Positions 26,006-34,474 are shown, numbered from the stretch's first letter. The stretch is 64,000 nt of DNA from Amorphoplanes friuliensis DSM 7358 (GCF_000494755.1 NC_022657.1:3820001-3884000), one strand, 5' to 3'. The notes: generated by a model from the sequence alone, not told the origin. Numbers and translations: made by a program.

Positions 26006-26017
26006 TATGCACGTGCA
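26006..26017. promoter_or_regulatory. TATGCACGTGCA operator upstream of XRE/DUF5753 gene
   Basis: It contains the perfect palindrome TGCACGTGCA at 26008-26017, 60 bases before the regulator start. The same 12-mer recurs at 27022-27033 in front of the next gene. A shared site in front of both genes points to binding by the regulator itself. Confidence 0.65.
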
Positions 26018-26077
26018 CCTGGGTACGGAACGTTGGAGGTACCGAGCCTTGGACCTTCGCCTGATCGGGGTGGACAG

Positions 26078-26962
26078 ATGATTTCGGTTCGTCCGGACGA
26101 CGGCACCGGGCCGACAGCGCTGCGGATCAGGCTGGGCGCCCGGCTCCGCCGCCTGCGCAAGGCCCGGGGGATCGCCCGGGAGACCGCCGGCTGGGAGATC
26201 CGCGGCTCCGAATCCAAGATCAGCCGGATGGAGCTCGGCCGCGTCCCCTTCAAGGAGCGCGACCTCGAGGACCTGCTGACCCTGTACGGCGTGGACGCCG
26301 ACGAACGCGCCGCGCTCCTGACGCTGGGGCGCCGGGCGAACTCCGCGCCGTGGTGGCAGCAGTTCGGTGAGGTCATCCCGCCGTGGTTCCTGGCCTACCT
26401 CGGGCTCGAGGAGGCGGCGTCGCTGATCCGTGTCTACGAGGCGCACTCCGTGCCCAGCCTGCTGCAGACCGGCGACTACGCCCGGGCGGTGCTGAGGCGG
26501 ACCTGCGTCGATGCGTCACCGGAGGAGATCGAGCAGCGCATCGCCCTGCGTCTCGGCCGGCAGCAGGTGCTCGACCGGGCCGACCCGCCGCAGATCTGGG
26601 CGGTCCTCGACGAGGCAGTGCTGCGGCGGCAGGTGGGCGGGCCGGAGGTGATGCGCGCCCAGGTCGAGGCGCTGATCGAGGCCGCCGTCCGGCCGAACGT
26701 CCGGCTGCAGATCGCGCCGTTCGACCCCGCGTCGCCGCCCACGCCCGGCTTCCCGTTCACCATCCTGCGTTTCACCGAGCCGGAGCTGCCCGACGTGGTC
26801 TACGTGGAGCAGCTGACCAGCGCGCTCTACCTGGACAAGAACGGTGACGTCGAGCAGTACGCCCTGACGATGGAACGGGCCTGTCTGGAGGCCGAGCCGC
26901 CGGACCGGACGCTCGACATCCTCGCCGCGGCCCTGGACGGGATCGTCTCCGTCACCCGTTAG
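26078..26962 (+). CDS. XRE-family regulator with DUF5753 domain
   Basis: The 294-residue protein has an N-terminal helix-turn-helix (about 15-75: LGARLRRLRKARGIARETAGWEIRGSESKISRMELGRV). The rest is a DUF5753 domain (about 100-285: YEAHSVPSLLQTGDYARAVLR, IWAVLDEAVLRRQVGG, FPFTILRF, VYVEQLTSALYLD). Proteins of this type are abundant in Actinobacteria and usually sit beside a small DUF397-type gene. Here the next gene is an 82-residue protein that is not obviously DUF397. The ATG at 26078 was chosen by homology to the start of the HTH. Matching palindromes precede both genes. Confidence 0.9.
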   Translation: MISVRPDDGTGPTALRIRLGARLRRLRKARGIARETAGWEIRGSESKISRMELGRVPFKERDLEDLLTLYGVDADERAALLTLGRRANSAPWWQQFGEVIPPWFLAYLGLEEAASLIRVYEAHSVPSLLQTGDYARAVLRRTCVDASPEEIEQRIALRLGRQQVLDRADPPQIWAVLDEAVLRRQVGGPEVMRAQVEALIEAAVRPNVRLQIAPFDPASPPTPGFPFTILRFTEPELPDVVYVEQLTSALYLDKNGDVEQYALTMERACLEAEPPDRTLDILAAALDGIVSVTR

Positions 26963-27016
26963 AGGGATCGGTCGAACGGCTACCCGCACTGGCGGATCTT
27001 CCACTTTCGCGCCCGC

Positions 27017-27034
27017 GTGCATATGCACGTGCAT
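27017..27034. promoter_or_regulatory. Overlapping palindromes with TATGCACGTGCA
   Basis: Two perfect 12-base palindromes overlap: GTGCATATGCAC (27017-27028) and ATGCACGTGCAT (27023-27034). The core 12-mer equals the site upstream of the XRE gene. Confidence 0.65.
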
Positions 27035-27043
27035 CCGGCCTTG

Positions 27044-27062
27044 CGTATGCGATGCGCATACG
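27044..27062. promoter_or_regulatory. Inverted repeat CGTATGCG-ATG-CGCATACG
   Basis: Perfect 8-bp arms (27044-27051 and 27055-27062) are separated by ATG. The repeat lies ten bases after the TATGCACGTGCA site and just before the open frame of the 82-aa gene. It could be a second operator or form a hairpin in the leader. Confidence 0.55.
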
Positions 27063-27140
27063 GCCATGCTTGAGCACGTGCAGAAGTCGCCTCGACCGTC
27101 CACGCGGGACGAAGGTCAGGCCCTGCTCCGAGGGGTGAAG

Positions 27141-27389
27141 ATGGACAGCAACCGCGGGCCGCTCCGGCCGGTGACCCAGTTCGCCGAGTCGGACTACTGC
27201 TACGGCACCGGCCCGCTTTCCATCAGGGTCGACCGGGTCGACTGGACCCGTCCCGTGATCTACGACGGCGAGAACTGGTACGAGGTCGAGGGTGTCGAGG
27301 TCGCCGCCGACGGCCGGGAGATCGGCCGCCGGCAGGCGCTGGTCCGCGGCCGCCGCCTCAGCTCCCAGCCGGGCAGCCGACGAACCTAG
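27141..27389 (+). CDS. Small protein (82 aa) downstream of XRE/DUF5753 regulator
   Basis: No named family is recognised. The core MDSNRGPLRPVTQFAESDY is followed by LSIRVDRVDWTRPVIYDGENWYEVEGVEVAADGREIGRRQALVR, which reads as a compact beta-rich domain. The frame is open back to an ATG at 27066, but GAGGGG at 27130-27135 points to the ATG at 27141. Its position after a DUF5753 regulator is that normally held by a DUF397 protein, so it may be its functional partner. Its stop shares CTAG with the stop of the convergent lipoprotein gene. Confidence 0.65.
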   Translation: MDSNRGPLRPVTQFAESDYCYGTGPLSIRVDRVDWTRPVIYDGENWYEVEGVEVAADGREIGRRQALVRGRRLSSQPGSRRT

Positions 27390-28303
27390 TTCTCCGCGCC
27401 GGAGTTGACCGACGAGGTGGTCACGGCGCCGCTGGCCAGGCCCCAGCGTTCCAGCAGCTCGGTGTAGGTGCCCGAGCGGATCAGCTGGTCGAGCGCGTCG
27501 CGCAGGGCGTCCCGCAGCTCGGGGTTGTCCTTGGCCACCGCGATGCCGAAGAGGCCCGGCTCGTACTGCACGGTCGAGGCCAGCTGGTAGCGCGAGCGGG
27601 TGCGCGGGTCGGTCGCCAGGTAGGCCGCCGGCGGGTAGTCGTTGAGGATGGCGGCGGCCCGGCCGGTACGCACCTGCAGCAGCGCGTCGGCGTTCGTCTT
27701 GAAGGTCTTGATGACGATCGGCCGGTCACCGCAGGCGGGCTGGGTCCGCCGCAGCAGGTCGACCTGGACCGTGGCCTTCTCGGCCGCGACCACCTGGCCG
27801 CACAGGTCCTTGAGGTCCGTGATGCCCTGCGGGTTCCCGCGCTGCACCACGATGGCCAGCCCGGCCGAGAAGTAGTCGATGAAGTCGACCTTCTTCTCCC
27901 GCTCGGGGGTGTCGTTCATCGAGGACAGCACGCCGTCGAAGGTGCCCTTGCGGGTGCCGTCGATCATGCTGCTGAACTCGGCCGGGACCATCTCGACCCG
28001 GACGCCGGCGACCGCGCCGAGCGCCGCGGCCAGGTCCGGCTCGAAGCCGATGATCGTGCGGCCGTCGGCGGCGTAGGACTCCATCGGCGCGTAACTCGGG
28101 TCGGTGGCGAGCCGGATGACACCGCTCTTCTGGACGGCGTCGGGCAGCCGGTCGTGGATCTGCTGCGAGAAGGCGACGGCACCGGTTGCCGTCCCGTCAC
28201 CAGTGGTCTCGTCGGCCGAGGCCGTGCCACAGCCCGCCGTGGCGAGGGTGAGGACAACACCGGCTACGGCGTACCGGAGACGGGTCGGGGTGTGGATCTT
28301 CAT
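27386..28303 (-). CDS. Solute-binding lipoprotein (amino-acid type, family 3)
   Basis: The 305-residue protein has a lipoprotein signal (TLATAGC, Cys25). The family-3 solute-binding fold follows: VIRLATDPSYAPMESYAADGRTIIGFEPDLAAALG, GTFDGVLSSMNDTPEREKKVDFIDYF, LCGQVVAAEKATVQ, LQVRTGRAAAILNDYPPAAYL. It should bind a polar amino acid or similar outside the membrane. No permease or ATPase gene is near. Instead its ATG overlaps the stop of the GGDEF-EAL gene (28300-28303), so the two are made together. Its job may be to present ligand to that sensor. Confidence 0.88.
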   Translation of the reverse strand: MKIHTPTRLRYAVAGVVLTLATAGCGTASADETTGDGTATGAVAFSQQIHDRLPDAVQKSGVIRLATDPSYAPMESYAADGRTIIGFEPDLAAALGAVAGVRVEMVPAEFSSMIDGTRKGTFDGVLSSMNDTPEREKKVDFIDYFSAGLAIVVQRGNPQGITDLKDLCGQVVAAEKATVQVDLLRRTQPACGDRPIVIKTFKTNADALLQVRTGRAAAILNDYPPAAYLATDPRTRSRYQLASTVQYEPGLFGIAVAKDNPELRDALRDALDQLIRSGTYTELLERWGLASGAVTTSSVNSGAEN

Positions 28304-30327
28304 GGGGTCGGTCCTCCGGTGGTCAGCTGGGCGGGCGCGGCGGGTTCGTCGAGGGCGGCGTGGCGCCCGGTGCTGCGGGGATGCAGGAACAGGTCGAGCA
28401 GGTGCGGCCAGACGACGGGCCGGGAGTAGAGGTAACCCTGGGCGTCGTCGCAGCCGGCTTCGGCGAGCCAGGCGCTGACCTGCGCGGTCTCGACACCCTC
28501 GGCGGTGACGCGGCAGCCCAGGCCGTGGGCCAGCTCGATCACCGAGCGGACGATGGCCTGGTTCTGCGGGTCCTGGTCGAGGTCGATGACAAAGAGCCGG
28601 TCGATCTTCACTTCGGAGACCGGCACGGTACGCAGCTGCGACAGGCTCGTGTAGCCGATGCCGAAGTCGTCGACCGCGACACCGATGCCGAGCGCCCGGA
28701 GCTCGACGACGGCCCGGGCCACGATCTCGGCGTCGCCCGCCAGCGCGGTCTCGGTGACCTCGAGCAGCAGCTGCCCGGGTGGCGTGCTGTGCTCGGCGAG
28801 GAGGCCGGCGACGAACTGCGGGAAACCGGGTGCCTCGAGGTTGCGGGCGGAGACGTTGACCGCCACCGGCCACGACTGGCCGAGAGCGGTCCAGCCCGCC
28901 TGGTCCTCCAGGGCGCGGCGCAGCACCCAGGCGGTCAGGACCTCGATGACACCGGACTGTTCGGCGGCCGGCAGGAACTCCGAGGGCGGCAGCAGACCGC
29001 GCTGCGGGTGCTGCCAGCGGACCAGGGCCTCCAGGCCGCCGATCTCGTCGTCGGCGAAGCGCACCTTGGGCTGGTAGTGCAGCACGAGCTCGTCGCGGTC
29101 GATCGCGTGGCGCAGCTCGGCCTGGACCATGAGCCAGTGGGTCGGGTTGGCGACGCCGCCCTCGGCGTAGAGGACCACGTCGACCGCGCCGCGTTTGCCC
29201 TGGTACATCGCGGCGTCGGCGTGCTGCAGCAACTCCTCGACCTCGGTGCCGTGGTGCGGGTAGAGCGCGACGCCGAAGCTGGCCTCGATGCTCAGGGGTA
29301 CGCCGTCGAGGACCGTCTCGCGGGTCAGCTCGCGCCGGGCCTCCTCCAGCAGATCGAGCACGTCCTGTCCGGGCAGCGCCGGCAGGATCAGGCCGAACTC
29401 GTCGCCGCCGAGCCGGGCGACGGTGTCGCCGGTGCGGAGCGCCTGGCCCAGCCGGGACCCGACCAGCCGCAGCAGCTCGTCGCCGGCGTGATGGCCCAGG
29501 GTGTCGTTGACCTCCTTGAAGCGGTTCAGGTCGACGAGCACGATGGCGCCCTCGCCGCCGCTGCCCGTGGCCACGGAGATCGCGGTCCGGGCGCGTTCGC
29601 GGAAGGCGGCGCGGTTGGGCAGACCGGTGAGGCCGTCGTGCAACGCCTCGTGCTCCCGCCGCGCGGCGTGGCGGCGCAGCGACCGCGTGGTCGACCAGGC
29701 GATCAGCGCCAGCACCAGGTAGAGGATCGCCAGGGTGACACCGAGCCGCCAGTACGTCGCGGTCATCTGGCGCTGCAGCTGCGCGTCGATGGCGTCGTAC
29801 GGCAGGTACAGCTCGAGGACACCGATCGCCTGGCCGGAGGCGCCCGCGATGACCGGCTGCAGCACCCGGATGACCTTGCCGGCGCTGCGCTGACTGTCGG
29901 CGACGACCGCGATGTCGACCTGCCCGGCCACGGCCGCGCGGAAAGCCGCGCTGGAGACGGAGATGCCGCCCGCCGTCGACCCGTCGTCCGAGAAGACGAC
30001 CTGGCCGGTGTAGCTGCGGACGCGCAGCCGGACCACCGAGCCGTGGAAGATGGCCAGGTCGGTGGCGCCCTGGAGACGTTCGAGCTGGGTCGCCGTGAGG
30101 CCGGCGGCCAGCTCGGCACCGTCCAGGGCCGGGGCGACGGCCATCTCCTCGATGACGGAGGCCTGCGCGCGGCCCTGCTCCCGGCCCTGATGCTCGGCGT
30201 CGTCGCGGTAACTGCGCACCAGCATGACGCCGAGCAGCAGGACCAGGACCAGGCTGGCCACGGCGTACGCCAGGAACAGGCGGGAGCCTGTTCCGCTCCG
30301 CCTGCGCACGTTCTGCCGACGCCACAT
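28300..30327 (-). CDS. Membrane GGDEF-EAL protein (c-di-GMP synthesis/breakdown)
   Basis: The 675-residue protein has membrane helix 1 (about 15-37), an extracytoplasmic sensor of about 150 residues, helix 2 (about 195-213), a GGDEF domain with intact RLGGDEFGL (307-311) and an EAL domain with intact EALVRW (Glu433), VNVSARN, DDFGIGYTSL and VKIDR. Both domains look catalytically competent, so net activity cannot be predicted. The ATG at 30327 has a basic start (MWRRQNVRRRSG) fitting the inside-positive rule. The downstream lipoprotein gene is coupled by a 4-base overlap. The 192 bases upstream to the monooxygenase start hold only promoters. Confidence 0.93.
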   Translation of the reverse strand: MWRRQNVRRRSGTGSRLFLAYAVASLVLVLLLGVMLVRSYRDDAEHQGREQGRAQASVIEEMAVAPALDGAELAAGLTATQLERLQGATDLAIFHGSVVRLRVRSYTGQVVFSDDGSTAGGISVSSAAFRAAVAGQVDIAVVADSQRSAGKVIRVLQPVIAGASGQAIGVLELYLPYDAIDAQLQRQMTATYWRLGVTLAILYLVLALIAWSTTRSLRRHAARREHEALHDGLTGLPNRAAFRERARTAISVATGSGGEGAIVLVDLNRFKEVNDTLGHHAGDELLRLVGSRLGQALRTGDTVARLGGDEFGLILPALPGQDVLDLLEEARRELTRETVLDGVPLSIEASFGVALYPHHGTEVEELLQHADAAMYQGKRGAVDVVLYAEGGVANPTHWLMVQAELRHAIDRDELVLHYQPKVRFADDEIGGLEALVRWQHPQRGLLPPSEFLPAAEQSGVIEVLTAWVLRRALEDQAGWTALGQSWPVAVNVSARNLEAPGFPQFVAGLLAEHSTPPGQLLLEVTETALAGDAEIVARAVVELRALGIGVAVDDFGIGYTSLSQLRTVPVSEVKIDRLFVIDLDQDPQNQAIVRSVIELAHGLGCRVTAEGVETAQVSAWLAEAGCDDAQGYLYSRPVVWPHLLDLFLHPRSTGRHAALDEPAAPAQLTTGGPTP

Positions 30328-30519
30328 GGCCCCTCTATCGACGGGCCCGCGGAGTTCTGAAGAAGCATCAGTCGACGTAACGCGCCGGAAACATTGACTC
30401 GCTGCAGGATGCATTCTAGTTTGTGAGCCAGGTCACGTTACTGACCGTCGCCCGCCTGACACACCAGCCCTTCGCGCGCGGTGCTGGCGCTCGCTTCAGG
30501 CGACGTAAAGGAGGCCTTC

Positions 30520-32130
30520 ATGTCCGCTTCCGCCCCCAACCGATCCGTCGATGTCGTGGTGGTCGGTGCCGGCTTCTCCGGCCTGTACCTGCTGCACCGG
30601 CTCCGCGAACTCAACCTGTCCGCCGTCGTCTTCGAGGCCGGCACCGACGTCGGCGGCACCTGGTACTGGAACCGCTACCCCGGTGCCCGCGTCGACGTCG
30701 AGAGCCTCGCCTACTCGTACTCGTTCTCCGAAGAACTCGAGCAGGAGTACCCCTGGGAAGAGCGCTACCCGACCCAGCCCGAGATCCTCCGGTACGCCCA
30801 GCACGTCGCCGACCGCTTCGACCTGCGCCGTGACATCGTCTTCCGGACCCGGGTCGCCGCGGCGCACTGGGACGACGAGGCCGGCACCTGGCAGGTCCGC
30901 ACCGAGCACGAGGACGCCGTCACCGCCCGCTTCCTGGTGCTCGCCACCGGTTGCCTCTCCGCGTCGAAGCTGCCCGAGATCCCCGGTCTCGACACGTTCA
31001 AGGGCGCGACTTTCCACACCGCGCACTGGCCGCACGAGGGTGTCGACTTCACGGGTCAGCGCGTCGGGCTCATCGGCACCGGGTCCTCCGGCGTCCAGTC
31101 GATACCCGTCATCGCCGAGCAGGCCGCCGACCTGACCGTCTTCCAGCGCACACCCGCGTACTCGCTGCCGGCGCGGAACCGGCGGTTGCGGCCGGACGAG
31201 ATCGCCGACATGCGGGCCGGCTACCGGGCGTACCGGAAGGCGCAGCGGGAGTCGGGCTTCGGCGTGCCCACACCGGTGCCGACGAAGTCGGCCCTCGAGG
31301 TCTCCGACGAGGAACGGGACGCGACCTTCGAGCGGGCCTGGGAGAGCGGGAGCCTGGTCAACCTGCTGACCGCGTTCACGGACACCGCCGTGGACCAGGC
31401 GGCCAACGACACGGCCCGGGACTTCATCCACCGCAAGATCCGTCAGATCGTCACCGATCCGCAGGTCGCCGGCGACCTGTGCCCCGGTTACCCGGTCGGC
31501 ACCAAGCGGCCGTGCCTGGACACCGGTTACTACGAGACCTACAACCGGCCCGACGTGCACCTGGTCAACCTGCAGCGCGAGCCGCTGGTCGAGGTCACCG
31601 AGCGGGGTATCCGCACGGCGGAGCGCGAGTACGCCTTCGACGCGATCGTCTACGCCACCGGCTTCGACGCGATGACGGGTGCGCTCACGAACATCGACAT
31701 CCGGGGGCGGGGCGGGGTGTCGCTCAAGGAGACGTGGAGCGCGGGGCCGCGTACCTATCTGGGCCTGGGGTCGGTCGGTTTCCCCAACATGTTCATGATC
31801 ACCGGCCCGGGCAGCCCGTCGGTGCTGTCGAACATGGTCGTGTCGATCGAGCAGCACGTCGAGTGGGTCACCGGCGTCATCGAGCACCTGGAGAAGCAGG
31901 GGCTGCGCGCCATCGAGCCGACGCAGCAGGCGCAGGACAGCTGGGTCGACCACGTCAACGAGATCGCCGGCTACACGCTCTATCCCAAGGCCAACTCCTG
32001 GTACATGGGCGCCAACGTGCCCGGCAAGACCCGGGTCTTCATGCCGTACGCCGGTGGTGTCGGCGCGTACCGCAAGCGCTGCGACGAGGTCGCCGCCCAG
32101 GGCTACGAGGGCTTCGCACTGACCGCCTGA
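30520..32130 (+). CDS. Baeyer-Villiger monooxygenase (FAD/NADPH)
   Basis: The 536-residue protein has the first Rossmann motif VVGAGFSGLYLLHRL, the NADPH Rossmann motif LIGTGSSGVQ, and the Baeyer-Villiger fingerprint FKGATFHTAHWPH between them, matching FxGxxxHxxxWP. It is similar in length to cyclohexanone-type enzymes (about 540). It would insert oxygen next to a ketone carbonyl to give an ester or lactone. A strong AAAGGAGG lies at 30507-30514. The hydrolase gene follows after 25 bases, so the pair can convert a ketone to an ester and then to acid plus alcohol. Confidence 0.92.
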   Translation: MSASAPNRSVDVVVVGAGFSGLYLLHRLRELNLSAVVFEAGTDVGGTWYWNRYPGARVDVESLAYSYSFSEELEQEYPWEERYPTQPEILRYAQHVADRFDLRRDIVFRTRVAAAHWDDEAGTWQVRTEHEDAVTARFLVLATGCLSASKLPEIPGLDTFKGATFHTAHWPHEGVDFTGQRVGLIGTGSSGVQSIPVIAEQAADLTVFQRTPAYSLPARNRRLRPDEIADMRAGYRAYRKAQRESGFGVPTPVPTKSALEVSDEERDATFERAWESGSLVNLLTAFTDTAVDQAANDTARDFIHRKIRQIVTDPQVAGDLCPGYPVGTKRPCLDTGYYETYNRPDVHLVNLQREPLVEVTERGIRTAEREYAFDAIVYATGFDAMTGALTNIDIRGRGGVSLKETWSAGPRTYLGLGSVGFPNMFMITGPGSPSVLSNMVVSIEQHVEWVTGVIEHLEKQGLRAIEPTQQAQDSWVDHVNEIAGYTLYPKANSWYMGANVPGKTRVFMPYAGGVGAYRKRCDEVAAQGYEGFALTA

Positions 32131-32155
32131 CCAGTTCACTGTTTGAGGAGTGCCC

Positions 32156-33106
32156 ATGTCTCGTCGTCATCTCATCGATTCCGAGGTCCTCGTCCCGCTG
32201 GAGGCCCTGCAGCAAGCTCTGCCCGGTGGCTTCAACGCCATCCCCGACATCGTCCAGCGCCGTGCGGCCGTGGTCGGCATGCTCAGCGCCATCGAGGTGC
32301 CGGAGAACCCGAACGTCGTCAAGGAGGACCGGACGGTTCCCGGGCCGGCCGGCGACCCCGACATCACGGTGCGGATCTACCGGCCGCGGAACGCCACCGG
32401 CACCCTGCCGGGCATCTACTACATCCACGGCGGCGGGATGGTGCTCGGTTCCGTCGACGGTGAGGACCCGGCCGCGACCGTGCTGTGCGACCAGGTCGGC
32501 GCGGTGGTCGTCTCGGTCGAGTACCGCCTCGCCCCGGAGCACCCGCACCCCGCACCCGTGGAGGACTGCTACGCCGGGCTGGTCTGGGTGGCTGCCAACG
32601 CGGCCGAGCTCGGCATCGACCCGGACCGGCTGGCGATCTACGGTGCCAGCGCCGGTGGTGGCCTGACCATCGGGACCGCGCTGATCGCCCGCGACCGGGG
32701 CGGGCCGGCGCTGAAATTCATCATGCCGATCTACCCGATGCTCGACGACCGCAACGAGACGGAGTCCAGCCACGAGATCACCGACATCGGCATCTGGGAC
32801 CGGTCCGGCAACCTCGAGGCCTGGGGCTGGTACCTCGGTGGCAAGGAGGCCGACCAGTACGCCGCTCCGGCGCGGGCGCAGGACCTGACGGGACTGCCGC
32901 CGGCGTTCATCGACGTCGGGACGGTCGACCTCTTCCGCGACGAGGACATCGCCTTCGCGCAGCGGCTGATGGCGGCCGGGGTGCCGACCGAGCTGCACAT
33001 CCATCCCGGCAGCTACCACGCGGCGGAGACCTTCGCCGCCGACGCGGCCCTGTCGCGGCGCATCTGGGCACTGCGGATCGACGCCCTGAGAAGGGGTCTC
33101 GCCTAA
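32156..33106 (+). CDS. Alpha/beta hydrolase, hormone-sensitive lipase (HSL) family esterase
   Basis: The 316-residue protein has the oxyanion motif YYIHGGGMVLG, nucleophile Ser in YGASAGGG, catalytic Asp in GTVDLFRDED and His in PGSYHAAE. This is the HSL (family IV) esterase set. No signal peptide is present. GAGGAG precedes the ATG at 32156. Its place right after the monooxygenase suggests that it hydrolyses the ester or lactone made by that enzyme. Confidence 0.92.
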   Translation: MSRRHLIDSEVLVPLEALQQALPGGFNAIPDIVQRRAAVVGMLSAIEVPENPNVVKEDRTVPGPAGDPDITVRIYRPRNATGTLPGIYYIHGGGMVLGSVDGEDPAATVLCDQVGAVVVSVEYRLAPEHPHPAPVEDCYAGLVWVAANAAELGIDPDRLAIYGASAGGGLTIGTALIARDRGGPALKFIMPIYPMLDDRNETESSHEITDIGIWDRSGNLEAWGWYLGGKEADQYAAPARAQDLTGLPPAFIDVGTVDLFRDEDIAFAQRLMAAGVPTELHIHPGSYHAAETFAADAALSRRIWALRIDALRRGLA

Positions 33107-33184
33107 TTTTCCTAAAACGGTCAAACTGCCACAAAGATGCCGCTACGGTAACTCTGGTAAGTGTCCGCAAAGGAAAGGTTTGTC

Positions 33185-33448
33185 ATGAAACTGGTTCGAG
33201 GCACGCTGGTCATGCTCGGTACCGCTGCGGCCGCCCTGGCCTTCGCGGCGGGTCCCGCCAGCGCGCACTACGACGATGACGACAACTACGGTGGTTACGG
33301 CGGCGGCAGCCAGTCCTCCCACCACAACGTCGGTCTGCTGAACGGCAACCAGGCGTACTTCCCGATCAGCGTGCCGCTGAACTTCTGCGGCAACAGCATC
33401 GCGCTGCTCGGCGTCAGCCAGAGCAGTGCCGCCTGCTACAACGACTGA
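33185..33448 (+). CDS. Chaplin-like small secreted protein
   Basis: The 87-residue protein has a signal peptide (about 1-28, ending ASA). A short His/Asp/Gly-rich segment (HYDDDDNYGGYGGGSQSSHH) follows. The last 40 residues match one chaplin domain: GLLNGNQAYFPISVPLNFCGNSIALLGV with a second Cys near the end. Chaplins are hydrophobic surface proteins that coat aerial structures and spores. This short form has no LPXTG anchor. AAAGGAAAGG precedes the ATG. A strong hairpin follows, so it is transcribed alone. Confidence 0.8.
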   Translation: MKLVRGTLVMLGTAAAALAFAAGPASAHYDDDDNYGGYGGGSQSSHHNVGLLNGNQAYFPISVPLNFCGNSIALLGVSQSSAACYND

Positions 33449-33456
33449 GAAACGTC

Positions 33457-33498
33457 CGGTGGCAGGTGCCTCGTCGCCCACGACAGCACCTGCCACCG
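33457..33498. terminator. Bidirectional terminator hairpin
   Basis: A perfect 13-bp stem (33457-33469 with 33486-33498; GGTGGCAGGTGC pairs with GCACCTGCCACC) has a 16-base loop. It lies between the ends of the convergent chaplin and membrane-protein genes. Confidence 0.8.
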
Positions 33499-33502
33499 AC
33501 CC

Positions 33503-34474
33503 TCAGCCGCGTCCCACGCGCAGGGTGCCGACGCCCGCGACCGCGTCCAGGTCGATGCGGTCCGTGCTGCGGGACCAGCCGGGGGAGAGGAACGCCGCAC
33601 CCCGGGCCACCCCGTCATCGGTACGCCCGTCGAGTTTCACCTGGCCGGCGCCCTTGCGGGTGCGTACGCGAACCGGCACGTCGCGGCCGGTGCGGACCTC
33701 GAAACGGTTGACACCACCGGACATCCGGATGGGCAGCGTGCCGTCCGGTGCGGGCAGGGTCAGGTCGATGCGGGCCGCGCCCCCGGCGAAGTCCACGGTG
33801 CCGACCTTCGCCCCGCCGAGATCGAAGACCCCCTGACGAACGCCGCCGCTGATGCGCAGACTCCACCGCACGTCGGTGTTGAGCAGCACTTTCACCGCCG
33901 CGTCCCCACGCTCGCCGTTGTCGTCCAGGAACAGCCGGACGCCGGTGTCACCGATCGTCGCCCGCGGTACCACCGAGCCGCGTTCCGGGGTGCTGATCCG
34001 GTAGAGGTCGGCCCCCAGCGCCGCCGTGCTCAGGTCGATCGTCGCGGTGTCACTGACCAGCTCGAACCTGGCCTCGGTACGCCCACGCGCCGGTGCCGAG
34101 AGTGAGTTCGGTGTGGTGGTGACCGGCGTCGGCGCCGCCCGCACCGGCCCCGGTTCCCGCTCCTGATCCCGCGCCACCTTCGCCACGAACAGGCCCGCCC
34201 CTGCCAGCAGCACGGCCGCGAGCACAAAGCCGTACACACGACGGCCCCTCCGTCGCGGTGGCGGCGGTGCCGAGGTGGCGGCGACAGGGTGAAAGGTGCG
34301 GCTCTTGCGCAGCAGCGAGTCGACCGAAGCGGCCGTCGGCTCGTCGCTGTAGTGGTCGGCGGGCGGGCCGATCCGGTGCGGTGCGTCGGGCCAGTAGTCG
34401 GAGATCGAGGGAAAGGTGGGTGAGGCCGGCGCTGCGGGCCGGCGGTAGATCTCGTCGGAGTCGGTGTTGTCCAC
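33503..34474 (-). CDS. Single-pass membrane protein with extracytoplasmic beta domain
   Basis: The 323-residue protein has a cytoplasmic Pro-rich N-terminus of about 80 residues (APASPTFPSISDYWPDAPHRIG), a basic stop and one membrane helix (VYGFVLAAVLLAGAGLFVAKVA). A large outer domain of repeated short beta-strands follows (RWSLRISGGVRQGVFDLGGAKVGTVDFAGGAARIDLTLP), like actinobacterial DUF4097-type beta-helix proteins. The function is unknown. The GTG at 34474 is favoured because AGGGAG precedes it; a TTG at 34495 is also in frame. It is divergent from the AbfB-domain gene. Confidence 0.75.
   Translation of the reverse strand: MDNTDSDEIYRRPAAPASPTFPSISDYWPDAPHRIGPPADHYSDEPTAASVDSLLRKSRTFHPVAATSAPPPPRRRGRRVYGFVLAAVLLAGAGLFVAKVARDQEREPGPVRAAPTPVTTTPNSLSAPARGRTEARFELVSDTATIDLSTAALGADLYRISTPERGSVVPRATIGDTGVRLFLDDNGERGDAAVKVLLNTDVRWSLRISGGVRQGVFDLGGAKVGTVDFAGGAARIDLTLPAPDGTLPIRMSGGVNRFEVRTGRDVPVRVRTRKGAGQVKLDGRTDDGVARGAAFLSPGWSRSTDRIDLDAVAGVGTLRVGRG

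Noticed and set aside
27066..27140. Upstream ATG at 27066 for the 82-aa protein
   Set aside because: It has no ribosome binding site and directly follows the inverted repeats. The ATG at 27141 has GAGGGG six bases upstream.
28304..30325. Long frame fused in front of the solute-binding lipoprotein
   Set aside because: It is an out-of-frame read of the GGDEF-EAL gene. The lipoprotein signal starts cleanly at 28303.
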